From positions 13,111,501-13,175,500 of the forward strand of contig NC_090780.1 in NCBI RefSeq assembly GCF_040054535.1: a DNA stretch of 64,000 nucleotides, given 5' to 3'. This DNA is from Antennarius striatus (lineage: Eukaryota > Chordata > Actinopteri > Lophiiformes > Antennariidae). Each line of letters starts with the position of its first letter. Positions within the stretch are counted from its first letter, which is position 1. Position numbers and translations under genes: made by a program. Below, piece after piece: positions 1-10,598 of the stretch. The notes under the pieces are model-generated. The model was not told where the DNA came from. It did no database searches and was given only the letters and a program-made list of their open reading frames with translations.

Positions 1-3000
1 CTCTCTACTGTTCGCCATCCTGGTAGACGCTCACTACGCTCCTCCACTGGAAGAGAGTGCACCCCCTGGGTTGGGCAAGGTGGGCCACAGCCGGCCATGC
101 AACTCGCCCTGCATCACAGGAGGAAAGCGCTTCTCAGGAAGGCACTTCATACGTGGATCAGTAAACATCAGGGGGTGCAGAATCAGCGGAAAGAGAAACT
201 TGAGGAAGCTAGAAGACAAAAAAAAGATGTGAAAAGGAGACTTATGGAAGAGCTTAGCAACGTCCCTCCCAGAAAGAGTGCTCGGCTTCTCACTCAGGCA
301 CCACGTTCAACCATCACACTCATTCCTCGCAAATTCCGTGACCCCCCAGAACGCCTACCTCCTCCTCTAAAGAAGCCTTCCCTTCTGACCCTGTCCCAAA
401 AGGCTTCACAGAACAGCAGAGCTGCTAAACTGAGACGATATTACTCTGCACACTCAGCAACCCGCCGGAGACTCGCTCCAGGCGTCACTGGTCTGCGAAA
501 CTTGGGGAACACGTGCTACATGAACTCAATATTGCAAGTGCTGAGTCATTTGCAGAAATTCAGGGAATGTTTTCTGACTTTGGACCTGTGTGAGACGGAG
601 GAGCTGCTGGCTAAGACCAATCACTCACAGGGGATGAAGGGTGTGACAGGAGGTGTGGTCGGCCTTGGTAACACTGCCCTGTCAGGTTGCCCTCTCGGAG
701 GTATGGGGCAGACAGGCAGTTGGAACCTGCCAATGGGCAAGAAAGAGAGTCCCCTGCCTTCCCCACGAGCTGCAGAGTTGGTCCAGCCCAAGGAGCCCCG
801 CTGCTCCACCCGCCAGCAGATGTCTCTGTGCCATGAGCTGCATACACTTTTCAGGGTCATGTGGTCGGGCCGCTGGTCTTTAGTCTCTCCGTTCGCCATG
901 CTGCACTCTGTGTGGAACCTCATCCCAGCGTTCCGTGGGTACGACCAGCAAGACGCCCAGGAGTTCTTGTGTGAGTTACTGGACAAAGTGCAGCAGGAGC
1001 TGGACACGGAGGGTTCCAAACGCAGGATAGTTATCCCCATCACCAAGAGGAAACTGTCAAAGCAAGTGCTAAAGGTTCTCAACACCATCTTTCATGGGCA
1101 GCTACTCAGCCAGGTGGGTCTGTCCACACAACCAGTATGCAGATACTGAAGTCTTGTAGATTGGTTAACATTATTTGATCTTAAACATTCAAGTATGACT
1201 GCATTTGTTTCACAAAACATTAACTTACTGAGTCATGAACAAGCAGTGATAATATAATCTGGAGAACTGCAGGTTAGCTCACATGTTTTGAAAACTTTTG
1301 AAAAACATTTGCTGCTTTTTATCTCCGCTCTGCTACACACCTAGTTCATGAAATAGCTGTGCAACATGTTCTTCTGCTCTGTCCCTCTTATCTGTCCCAA
1401 ACCTGTATTCAAATCCTTGACAGTAAAAGGGTGAGACCAAGTGATGAGGGAATTAATCTTTATCCTTTCTTATAAAAGAAAAAAGAGTTTTCTAAAATGT
1501 TCCAGAGATGTCCAGAACGCTTCATCCATGATGTGAAGCCGCACCAATGTGATGTAACATAATGTATTCCACAGATTCTTTGGCGACTGTTGTTTTCTAC
1601 AACACCATAACAATAATCTCCTGTTCTAAAATATGCGTATAGTCGGATGTCTTCTGAAAAGTAATTTCTTTACTTATCAATGACATCTTTTCTGTGTTTT
1701 AACTAAACTCTCATCTGCTTTCTTTCTGTTGTGTATATTTTAGGTGACGTGCCTATCCTGTAAGCACAAGTCAAACACGGTTGAACCGTTCTGGGATTTG
1801 TCTTTGGAGTTTCCGGAGCGATACCACAGCATAGGCAAAGGCTCCGCCTCCACAGCCTACCAACAGAGCTGCACCCTCACCGAGATGCTGTCCAAGTTTA
1901 CAGAGATGGAGGCTCTCGAAGGCAGCATTTACGCCTGCAACCACTGCAACAGTTAGTATAGTTACAGACAGACACAGTCAGCACAAAGCTGCATGGTTCT
2001 TATCTCAAGGCATTCAGTTCAGTCTGGGCATATTTTCACATCACGTTTTCAGATCAGATCCTGGCCTGTTCAGCTTTAAATACCAATAAAAATGTGGTTC
2101 TGACAAAAGCTTTACTTCCATATTTAAAGAAATTCAATCAGAAAAAAAATCGGACTGAAGTAACAAATACACTTATAAATAGACTTAGAAAATTTTACAC
2201 CACTCTGAACTTTCTAGGAGACACAAGTTTTGCCCTAGTTTTTACAGTAACAATCATCATCGCGATGCTAGAATTTGATCAGTGTTAAGTTTTGATAGAG
2301 AAGCAGTGGTTTCAGTGGTGGACCAACACCTCTGCTGGCAGCTGAATTTCAGTGCTGACTCATTGGATGAGTGTGTGACTCAAAAATCAGAGGCTTTTCA
2401 TGTTTATGCGAACCTGGTCATCTTTTCATTTCAGTTGATGTCTGGATTTCATTTAAATGCGTCTCTGTTTTGACAGAAAAAAGACGGAAGTCGTCCCACA
2501 AACCCTTAGTTCTGTCAGAAGCACGGAAGCAGCTTCTGATCTACCGTTTACCTCAGGTTCTACGGCTGCATCTCAAACGCTTCAGGCGAGTTTCGGTTCC
2601 AACTGATGATTTTACACAATGTAAATATTTACAAGAGCTTGAAAAACTGGCTGTGTTTTGAGGATTCGTTCAGAGTGCTCAAGTGCAGCAGTTTGTCTTC
2701 ATGCTAACTACTTCCTGTTTACGGCAGATGGTCCGGGCGGAACCATAGGGAGAAGATTGGCGTCCATGTGGCCTTTGACCAAGTTCTGAACATCAGACCG
2801 TATTGCTGCACAGACTCAGGTCACTCTGTCCACAGAGGAGGCTACACCTATGATCTGTCTGCTGTAGTGATGCATCATGGGAAAGGCTTCGGCTCAGGGC
2901 ACTACACTGCGTACTGCTACAACACAGAAGGAGGTGAGGAAGACTTTTCTCTAATCAGCCATCCAAGTCCTGTTGTTCTGCTGCATGATGAACATCTTTG

Positions 3001-3113
3001 GTCTTTCAGGTTTCTGGGTCCACTGTAACGACTCTGAGATGAAAGTGTGTAGCGTGGAGGAACTGTGTAACACTCAGGCCTACATTCTCTTCTACACCCA
3101 GAGGTCTGGCTAG
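1..3113 (+). CDS. usp49: Ubiquitin carboxyl-terminal hydrolase 49 (3' part, 5 exons)
   Basis: A USP-family cysteine deubiquitinase. In mammals USP49 removes ubiquitin from histone H2B and influences co-transcriptional splicing. Exons are 1-1113 (open from the window edge, so the start and the N-terminal UBP zinc finger lie outside), 1744-1951, 2477-2585, 2728-2933 and 3010-3113, giving 580 in-frame codons including the stop. The Cys box [13 protein letters not shown] falls around residue 170 of the visible part. The [15 protein letters not shown] block, the paired CxxC zinc-ribbon cysteines (CLSC, CNHC), the His box [15 protein letters not shown] and the FWVHCNDS motif all follow, so the catalytic core looks complete. 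The [17 protein letters not shown] stretch favours USP49 over its paralogue USP44, as do the nearby cdkn1a and srsf3 genes (6p21 in human). The protein ends soon after FYTQRSG, lacking the longer human tail. Intron 3 (2586-2727) appears to use a GC donor. The 630-bp intron 1 and 525-bp intron 2 hold nothing I recognise. Confidence 0.9.
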
Positions 3114-3147
3114 GAACCTCTCGCTGTGATGTCGACCTGTGCGCAGC

Positions 3148-3153
3148 AATAAA
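3148..3153 (+). terminator. usp49 poly(A) signal
   Basis: An AATAAA hexamer lies 35 bp after the usp49 stop codon, implying a very short 3' UTR. More distal signals, for example near 5020, could also be used. Confidence 0.6.
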
Positions 3154-5945
3154 AAGCTGCATTTATGAAAATGTTGTCATTAAACAATCATTATCAGTGA
3201 TTTGCTGTAGGACATCCACAATCATGAGTCAGCGTAAAAACTGTAGCAGCATCATTTAAATGAGGAAGATCATCATATAGTTAGATTATATACCAGTGTT
3301 GCCAAGGAAAGTGGTTGATTAGTCAGAATTCAAATGTTCTCATCTTTGGGTTAAATGGTTTTTAAAGGTTCTATATGTGAAATTATGAGAATTTAATACC
3401 AAACCACTGCTGCCATGTAAAGAGTAACTGAATAGTGTTACTGGGGTCCTGAGCAGATCATGACGTCTCCCTCTCTCTCTGGGCTGTAATCTGACTTCCT
3501 TTCTCTCTTTGTTTTGGTCATTGAGTCCATATCTGTGAAACTGATTTTTAAAATGAGGATTTAATTTGCAGAGAAGACAGAAACCATTGAACTTGAGCAT
3601 CCTGGGTTTATCCGAGGAGTTCAAGCAGATATAAAACCATGTTCCATGGATTTGGGTAAAATGATATAAAACAGAAAAAAAAGGGGGGGGGGTCTCATAT
3701 ATAGAACCTTTGAACAACAACAAAAAAAATCTTTTCCAAACGAGACGACTGGTTTCTCAGCATACTGGTAAATGGCCTGAGGACTGTGGTTAAAAATTCG
3801 ACTGTCTAGTCGAACACCAAGTTGTTTATCTGAAAGATTTCATTATTTTTTTTACAATAAAATCAGGCTCCTGTCTGAGTCAGGGACCAAGCAGGTGTCC
3901 TTCTGAGACAGCATTCTTATATCCAGTGACTGGTCCTCATTTAATATTTAACTACATTTGATGCCAATGTCATTAAATCCTTGAAAGTGTTTCGCCATTA
4001 TTGTTTGCAGGTGGTTCCTCTCATAGCAAAAATTAATCTCATGACGGAGCTGACACAAGTCCAGAGTCTGTTGCCTCTTACTAATTGTGAATCGTCACTT
4101 CTGGAAGCTTTTACTCTTCATCCCTGTGTTTGTATTTCATCACGTCCTCTCCTCAACCGTACTGTAACGACTGGATGCTGTGTCCTGCGCTTTCTAGTGA
4201 AGAAGAGTAGTTTCTGTTCATTCTGTAGCCACTCTGTTTCACCTCCATGAAAAGAAGCAACACGTTTGATTTTCACTTTGATGACTGATGGAAAGCTGCA
4301 CTTTTGAGAAGGGACTAATCCTGTTGGTCCTTTATTTGTGATTGTTCATCTTTTTGCTCTGTTGTCTTTAAATGGCAGCTCCCCCTGTGGCGTAACGGTT
4401 AGACTAGTCTGATCCCGGGTCAGAGACACTGCACCTGTTGATTTTCTGCAGGACACGAAGGGGCAGACTACGATACTAAAGAATGTGTTTCTGGGAGACT
4501 TGGGGTACCATTTTTTGTTGAGCACCTGAAAGCAATATATTGTACATCTTGCATCTTGACAGGAAATTAAGATTAAAATCAGGAATTCTGCTTGTTATAC
4601 AATGTTTTTTTTTTCTACTCTGCTGTTTCTATCAAGGTCTTTAGAATTTCCTAGTTAATCAAGAAAAACTTTGTGTTTGATACGAGTCAAACGCAAAATA
4701 CATTTGTGAACTCTGTAAAAGTTTGAACAATCTAATGACGATGAATGTCTTACTTTTTAGTGGTCAGGTGTGGCCATGCCACCAGCTCTGACCTCCTTGA
4801 GTTACGTCTTGTACTGTAAGAATACCTGTCATAAATGTAATGGTCACATGGGTTTTGCCTGACAGTAATTATTAAAAAGAAAGAAAATTTTAAACCTGTT
4901 TTAAAGTTATCTTTATTTTTTTAGTGATGATTCTATAGTGTCTAAAAGATGGAGCTTTCAGGATGAGAACATTTTTATGTGTATTTTCCCCCTAAGCTAA
5001 GAGAAAGATGTGGTCGGAGTCAATAAAAGGAGATTGTAGAACTGAACTGAAATAATCCCACAGAAATAGAAAAACATTTCTGCTTCTTTAAGATTTGTAA
5101 TCTAGAATAGATGTAATCTGTTCCAGATGATGAAGATGCAAAGGCATTAGATGTAAATAATCCCTGAAGACGACTCTTAGCAGCAAACTGCACCCAACCA
5201 GAGATTTTCGCGTTGCTCTGTCATGATTATTTTTCTCCATCTTAGAAATTTTAAAAATTCTCTTTGTTTGAAGGTGTTTGTTATAAAGTGTTTATTATCT
5301 TAAGTTAAACCTGAAGTAAGAACGTGTGACCTTTCAGAGAGATACACATTCCTTTTCTTGAAAGGTTGTCTCTCAGTCATTACATGAGATGTTGGTCATT
5401 ATGATGCATTCAGAGGTTTTGCTGTGTTGTGACCAATTGAAGGTTCTTAAATATCACCATACATGTAAAATCACTCACAGCTCAGCACTTTTCAATAAAT
5501 GCTGATTGTTTTAGAAAATCACTTAAAAAGATGGACCTTTGAAAGCACACGTCTTCAGGCCAGAGGTGTGTGAAGAGCAAACACTGAAGAGTTCATGCTC
5601 TCACGAATGAAAATTGTTTCTATGTCGTTTGGGAGAAACATAATCAGTAATGCTCACATGAAGAATTACGTGTTCCTGAACTGAAAATCACATCAAGTCT
5701 GCTAATAGGGCAGCTTCATGTAGATGCAATTAATGCATAAGAGATTTATTTATGAAATGAAAGAAATAATAATATTTCGTCTTATCGATGACTAAAAGAA
5801 ATGTATGAATGAATCTATGGGAAACATATCTACAAATCCGACTGATAATCTCTACAGACGAATAGATCTTATGTGATGTTAGATGTTGTCCGCTCTCCCG
5901 TACAAGAACATTTCAAACAATACAGTTAAAGTCAAACTAGCAAAT
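3154..5945. other. Intergenic AT-rich region, usp49 to tmcc2
   Basis: This is the convergent intergenic space between usp49 (+) and tmcc2 (-). I see no coding exon with splice signals. It contains homopolymer runs (A/G near 3677-3690, T runs near 3847 and 4604). A faint tRNA-like stretch at 4385-4425 may be a decayed SINE head. Confidence 0.5.
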
Positions 5946-5947
5946 CA

Positions 5948-6659
5948 TTTATTTCTTATTTATTAAACAGCAATCATTACTTTTTGCAAACTGGATAGAA
6001 ACTTTACAATTTGACATGCCAGTTAATCTGATGCTATGGACGGTAACAGTTCTGCACTAATGGTGATGAAAGAACATCTGTGGACAGAACAGAATTTATA
6101 GAGTTGAATTCTTGTGACGTTTTCACAGATATCACCAGAAAAGAGATGAATGCATCGGAGCGCCGCCTCAATACACAACAGGATGTGAAACGAATCTTTA
6201 GATACAACATATCTGACAACAACATGGCAGTTATCAAAAATCCATTTTGTCGTTAACAAAATGTTAAGTCATGCCCGCTAGTGCTAGATGTGTCTGAGTA
6301 CACAGATGAATACATGCGTGATCACATGACATTCATGAGAAAAGCTTCCTCCTCTCCAGTGCAGTGTCAGCATGAAAGTGACAGCTAACTCCATCAGTGT
6401 TTTAAAGTCATTGTCAGTGTCTCTAGAGTTTGTAATTCTAGAAAAGGATGATCCATAGACTTCCAAAAAGGTTTTTTGGTGACAGCAATGCAATCAACGC
6501 TTCCACTCCAGTGGATTTGGGTGACGTGATGTCTTTTGGCAAGCAGAAACCTTCACCTGCTCCTCTTCTAAATTTTACCATATGTTGCTTCCTTGGCTGT
6601 TTCAGTGAGAGTGACCTCATTTGAACCAGTCTATGTTCTGGAGTCTCTCCTTCAGAGGC
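5948..6659 (-). other. tmcc2: tmcc2 3' UTR
   Basis: Non-coding sequence downstream of the tmcc2 stop. Two minus-strand AATAAA hexamers (complement at 5948-5953 and 5959-5964) mark a likely 3' end, giving a UTR of about 0.7 kb. The end is inferred from the hexamers only. Confidence 0.55.
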
Positions 6660-9600
6660 TCAGCTGGGCAGCAGCCACGGCTCCACATAGTCCCACTGCT
6701 TCCACAGGATGAACAGGAACAAGGTCAGCAGGATGGTGGCCGCCACCCGAGCTCGCGTCTTCATCAGTGGCGTGATGAAGTTAGCCAAGGTGGAGACAAA
6801 GACCAGCAGCACGGCCATGAGCGCCAGGATGACGTTGATGAGCTTTCCCAGCAGAGCTCGAGCGTTGGCGTTCTCCACTCCCTCCAGCTGGACGACCTGC
6901 TGCTGCTGCTGCTGCAGCTCCAGCTTGGTGATGCGGGTCAGACACGACTCCACAGCTTCCTGCAGGTGAAACACACACAGCAGCGTCAGTGGAAGCAAGA
7001 CTCCCAACGTACAGCCTCATCCGCTGGTTATTTCATGAGAGATCTCTGGATGTGTCCATCGTTCACAAGAGCTGGAGGTGATTGTATAATAGTGTGTACT
7101 ATGTAATAGTGTGTACTGTGTATAATTGGATAATAGACGAGATGTTGAACGCTGTAAAAGTTACTACAGAGAACGTCACAGCACGGTCAGGTAAAATAGC
7201 TTACAGTAGTTAAAGAAAATATTAATTAGAGAGAAAAAGAAGGTTAAGAGAAAAAGAAGAGATATTAATTAGGTTAAGAGATAAATGAAAGACGCAGTGG
7301 TTAGCACTGTCGCCTCACAACACGGCGGTTCTGGGTTCGAGTCCCGCTCTGTGCAGAGTTTGCATGCTCTCCCCGTGTCTGCGTGGGTTCTCTCCGGGTT
7401 CTCCGGCTTCCTCCCACCTCCAAAAGCATGTGCTTCAGGTTAATTAGTTGGTCCCAAATTGCCCGTAGGAATTAGTGTGTGTGTGCGTGGTTGTCTGTCT
7501 TTGTGTGTGGCTCCGCGGTGCAATGGCGTCGTGCCCAGAGTGTCCCCCGCCTCGCGCCCTATGCCAGCTGAGATAGGCTCCAGCTCCCCGTGACCCGTTA
7601 CGGCGGATGAAGTGGCAGAAAATGGATGGATGGATGGATGGATAAATGAAAGAGATAGTAGTTGGGCCATAGGAAAGTGAAAGAGATAGTAATACAGGTA
7701 GTGTCTGGGAGTTTAGAAATGCTGTTAAGGTGGAAAAAGCATCAGTAAAACTTACGATTGTTATTTATTTCATTGTTTTTATGTGTAAGCGAAAACAAAA
7801 CAATGTTACAATGATTGGTTATTATTTTCAAGTGTTTTTATTTATTGCATCTGGAAAACGTGTTTACATGTAATGTCCTGTGTAGATAAAGAATGTCTGG
7901 ATCTGTAGATGTGAAGATTATTTCTTTTGGTCTGCAACCAGACGGGAAGGATTCACAGGGTTTTGCAAAAAAAAAAAAAAGAAGCGAAGACGAGGACAAA
8001 GAAGTTGACGAGCATCGTGTGGATGGAAGGATGAAAAACTAATAACATATACACCTCTGGATTAAGAAATACAGCATTGCTCATGTGGTGACTTTAATCC
8101 CCCTTTTTCTGGAGAATAACAATCGCAAATGTTTGAATGTTTCTTTGTTTGTTTGTGGGCAAAAACTAATAAAATGTCTTTGGATTTTGACAAATTTCAT
8201 GATAGGATTGTTTTTGGACCACAGAAGAGTTTAAGAAATGTTGGGGCAAATCTAAAATACAGATACAAATGTGGCATTACTTTTGACTCACTTTAACATC
8301 ATGAAGTTGGTCCTTTATTTCTAAATTTTTCCAATATGGTTAAAGATAATTATCATAGGACAATGATAATAAAAATAAGCATTTGGAACTAATTTTCTTC
8401 GACACCTATACGGGATCCTGATATAGTAGATCATAATCACGATCTGTGAGGTTGTATTTATTTGGAATAGATGAATCTGCATTGAATCACATTATGGTAA
8501 CAGAAATTAGTGAAAACATGGCAGCATGTAGCTGAGATATTTTACATTCAGATTCATTCCTAAGGATTTCAAAGTTAAATATTTACTACTTAAAGCCAGG
8601 CTTTCAGGGCATCTCACCTGAATGTCTCTCGCTCTCTCATAGGACTGGTAGGCCACTTTTTCCTCCATGCTGGCGAGTTCCTGTTTCAGATTTGTCATCT
8701 CGTTCTGGTGCAGCTCCGTTAAATCATTCAGCTGCTCCTCAAGGCGCTCATACCTGAACGTACAGCAAGAAACGCAAAGAATGACCAAAACCAAATCAGG
8801 TAGTAGGCAAAACTTCACTTCTCTGTTTCAAAAGTCCAGTTTTCTCTCTGCTGTCTCTATTTTTTTGTTTTAAGATCATTTTTAGGTGATTTTTTTTTAA
8901 ACTTGATCTATCTGTTACTGTAAAAAAACAACCAGATGTGTGTTAATCTGCTGCTGAAAGAAATCCATGACAAATTTGATTTTTACTGCAATCTGGGTGA
9001 GGTTTGATAAAAACAAAACGAGACTTTTGAAAAAAAAATCAATAAAATAAAACTATATTTTTTTTACTTATTACAGTTTTACTTCTGTAAGAATGAGGAA
9101 TAAAACCTACAAACCTAGATATAGTTTTAATGACGACGCTCAGGTCATTTCTTCTTTTTTTTTTGGATTCAGATTAAAACATTTAAATCTAACCCTAACC
9201 CAAACACAACAAGAAGGTTCTGGATCCAAATCTCCCTGAGGCCCTGAAACTTATGTGTGGAGTTTGAACATGTGTCTGTTTGGGTTCTCTCCGGGTCCCT
9301 GAGCTTCCTCCAACCACCAAAAACATGCAGTTTAGGTGGATTGGTGACTCTGTGTCCACAGAAGTGAATGTGAGTGTGGTTGGTTGGTTTTCTTTCATTT
9401 GACTCTACCAATATATAGAACCAATAGCCGTATCTGTAGAAAGCAAATGCCACCCTGTCTTTTGACGTGTACCTGTATCTCTCCTCTTGCAGGCACTGGG
9501 TCATGTAGGAGTAATCGCTCTGCAGCTGACCCTTCATGTCCTCAATGGCGTCCTCTGTGTGTGCCTGGCTGGATTTGATTTCCTGCAGACTCTCCAGCAG

Positions 9601-10598
9601 AGAGTCCCAGGAGCTGTGCATGTGATGGTGGTGGTGGTGGTGCCCGTCCAGCCTGGGACTTCCCATCGTTGGACCTAACAACCCCCCTCCTCCTCCTCCC
9701 CCTGCCCCACCGGAGTTGCTGCCCGCTCCGGAACCCGATGAGGCGCTGGAGCACTCGTCATCGCTGCCATACTTTGGGCTGGAGACCAGAGTGGCACTTC
9801 CACTCAGGGCTCGAGGTGTGGGGGCGTCGTCAGAGTTGCTCCTCACCCCGTCCTCAAGCGTATCCTTCAGGTGAGCGATGTTATCCGCACTGCCAAACTT
9901 GTTCCTGATCAGACTGGCGAACTCTCTGGGCTTGGAGACCACGGCTGTGTGAGTGAGAGCAGATACTCCACCTTTGACTCCTTCCACTACTCCACCTCCA
10001 AAACCACTGATCCCAGCTCGAACGTTGGCACCAACGTCCTTCAGTCCCTGCTGCATGTCCCGCAGGACATCTTTGGGTTGGCGGGCTGGTCCATTCTGGA
10101 GACATGGAAGAGAAATGAGAAGTGGACAATCTCAAAGGAAGGAAAGAGGTGATTAGGTTTATGGGAGAACATCACACCAGCTGTACATGAAAGCACTTTT
10201 ACCTGTTCAATCTCCTTTAGCTTCTTGTGATAGTGCTCTAGTTTCTTGTGCAAGTGTGCGATGGTCTGTGCTGATTTCTGGTTTTTCTTCTCAAACACCT
10301 GCTTGATCCGTGACGCCTGCTGCTTGTCTGCGTTGTGGGCCAGCTTCAGGTACTCAGCCACGTTGTCATCACGGGCCTCCTGCTCCACACGGATCTGCTC
10401 GGTGACCTTCAGGATCTTCTGCTGCAGGTGCTCCAGAGCAGCACGGGTCCTCTGCGGCTCGCCGGCCCCCGAACACTCGGCGGCCCCCACCACAACTCCA
10501 GACGCTGCAGCCGCTCCGTCTGCACTGATGTTGCTGTCAGACCCTCCATGGCTGGCGGTGGAGGGCACTCCTAGAGTTGTCACCTCACTCTTGTCCAG
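6660..10598 (-). CDS. tmcc2: Transmembrane and coiled-coil domain protein 2 (3' exons)
   Basis: An ER-membrane TMCC/TEX28-family protein. Human TMCC2 binds APP and apoE. Four phase-consistent coding exons run 10598-10203, 10095-9473, 8753-8618 and 6959-6660 (485 codons with stop). The first begins LDKSEV, matching an internal position of human TMCC2 (709 aa), so about 220 N-terminal residues or an alternative start exon are unaccounted for. Visible are a long coiled coil ([19 protein letters not shown], then [14 protein letters not shown]), the block [16 protein letters not shown], a Ser/Gly-rich linker with seven consecutive His, a second coiled coil ([19 protein letters not shown]), a six-Gln run, and two C-terminal hydrophobic segments (about [20 protein letters not shown] and [13 protein letters not shown]). 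The [27 protein letters not shown] and final LLPS sequences favour TMCC2 over TMCC1 or TMCC3. Intron 3 (6960-8617) carries a SINE, and a SINE fragment lies at 9232-9400 in intron 2. Confidence 0.85.
7293..7640 (+). mobile_element. tRNA-derived SINE, full length
   Basis: The head resembles a tRNA with an A-box-like TGGTTAGCACTG and a perfect B box GGTTCGAGTCC, the Pol III internal promoter. The body is the widespread fish SINE sequence (CCCCGTGTCTGCGTGGGTTC, GATAGGCTCCAGCTCCCCGT) and the tail is a GGATG-type repeat. It is flanked by a 13-bp target duplication GATAAATGAAAGA at 7280-7292 and 7641-7653. It sits in the last intron of tmcc2, in antisense. Confidence 0.85.
9232..9400 (+). mobile_element. 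Diverged SINE fragment
   Basis: Shares the middle part of the 7293-7640 SINE (GGGTTCTCTCCGGG, CTTCCTCC, CATGCAGTTTAGGT, GATTGGTGACTCT). Head and tail are missing. It lies in tmcc2 intron 2. Confidence 0.6.

Noticed and set aside
4385-4425. tRNA-like stretch GTGGCGTAACGGTTAGACTAG
   Set aside because: No full cloverleaf or clean B box. Probably a decayed SINE head.
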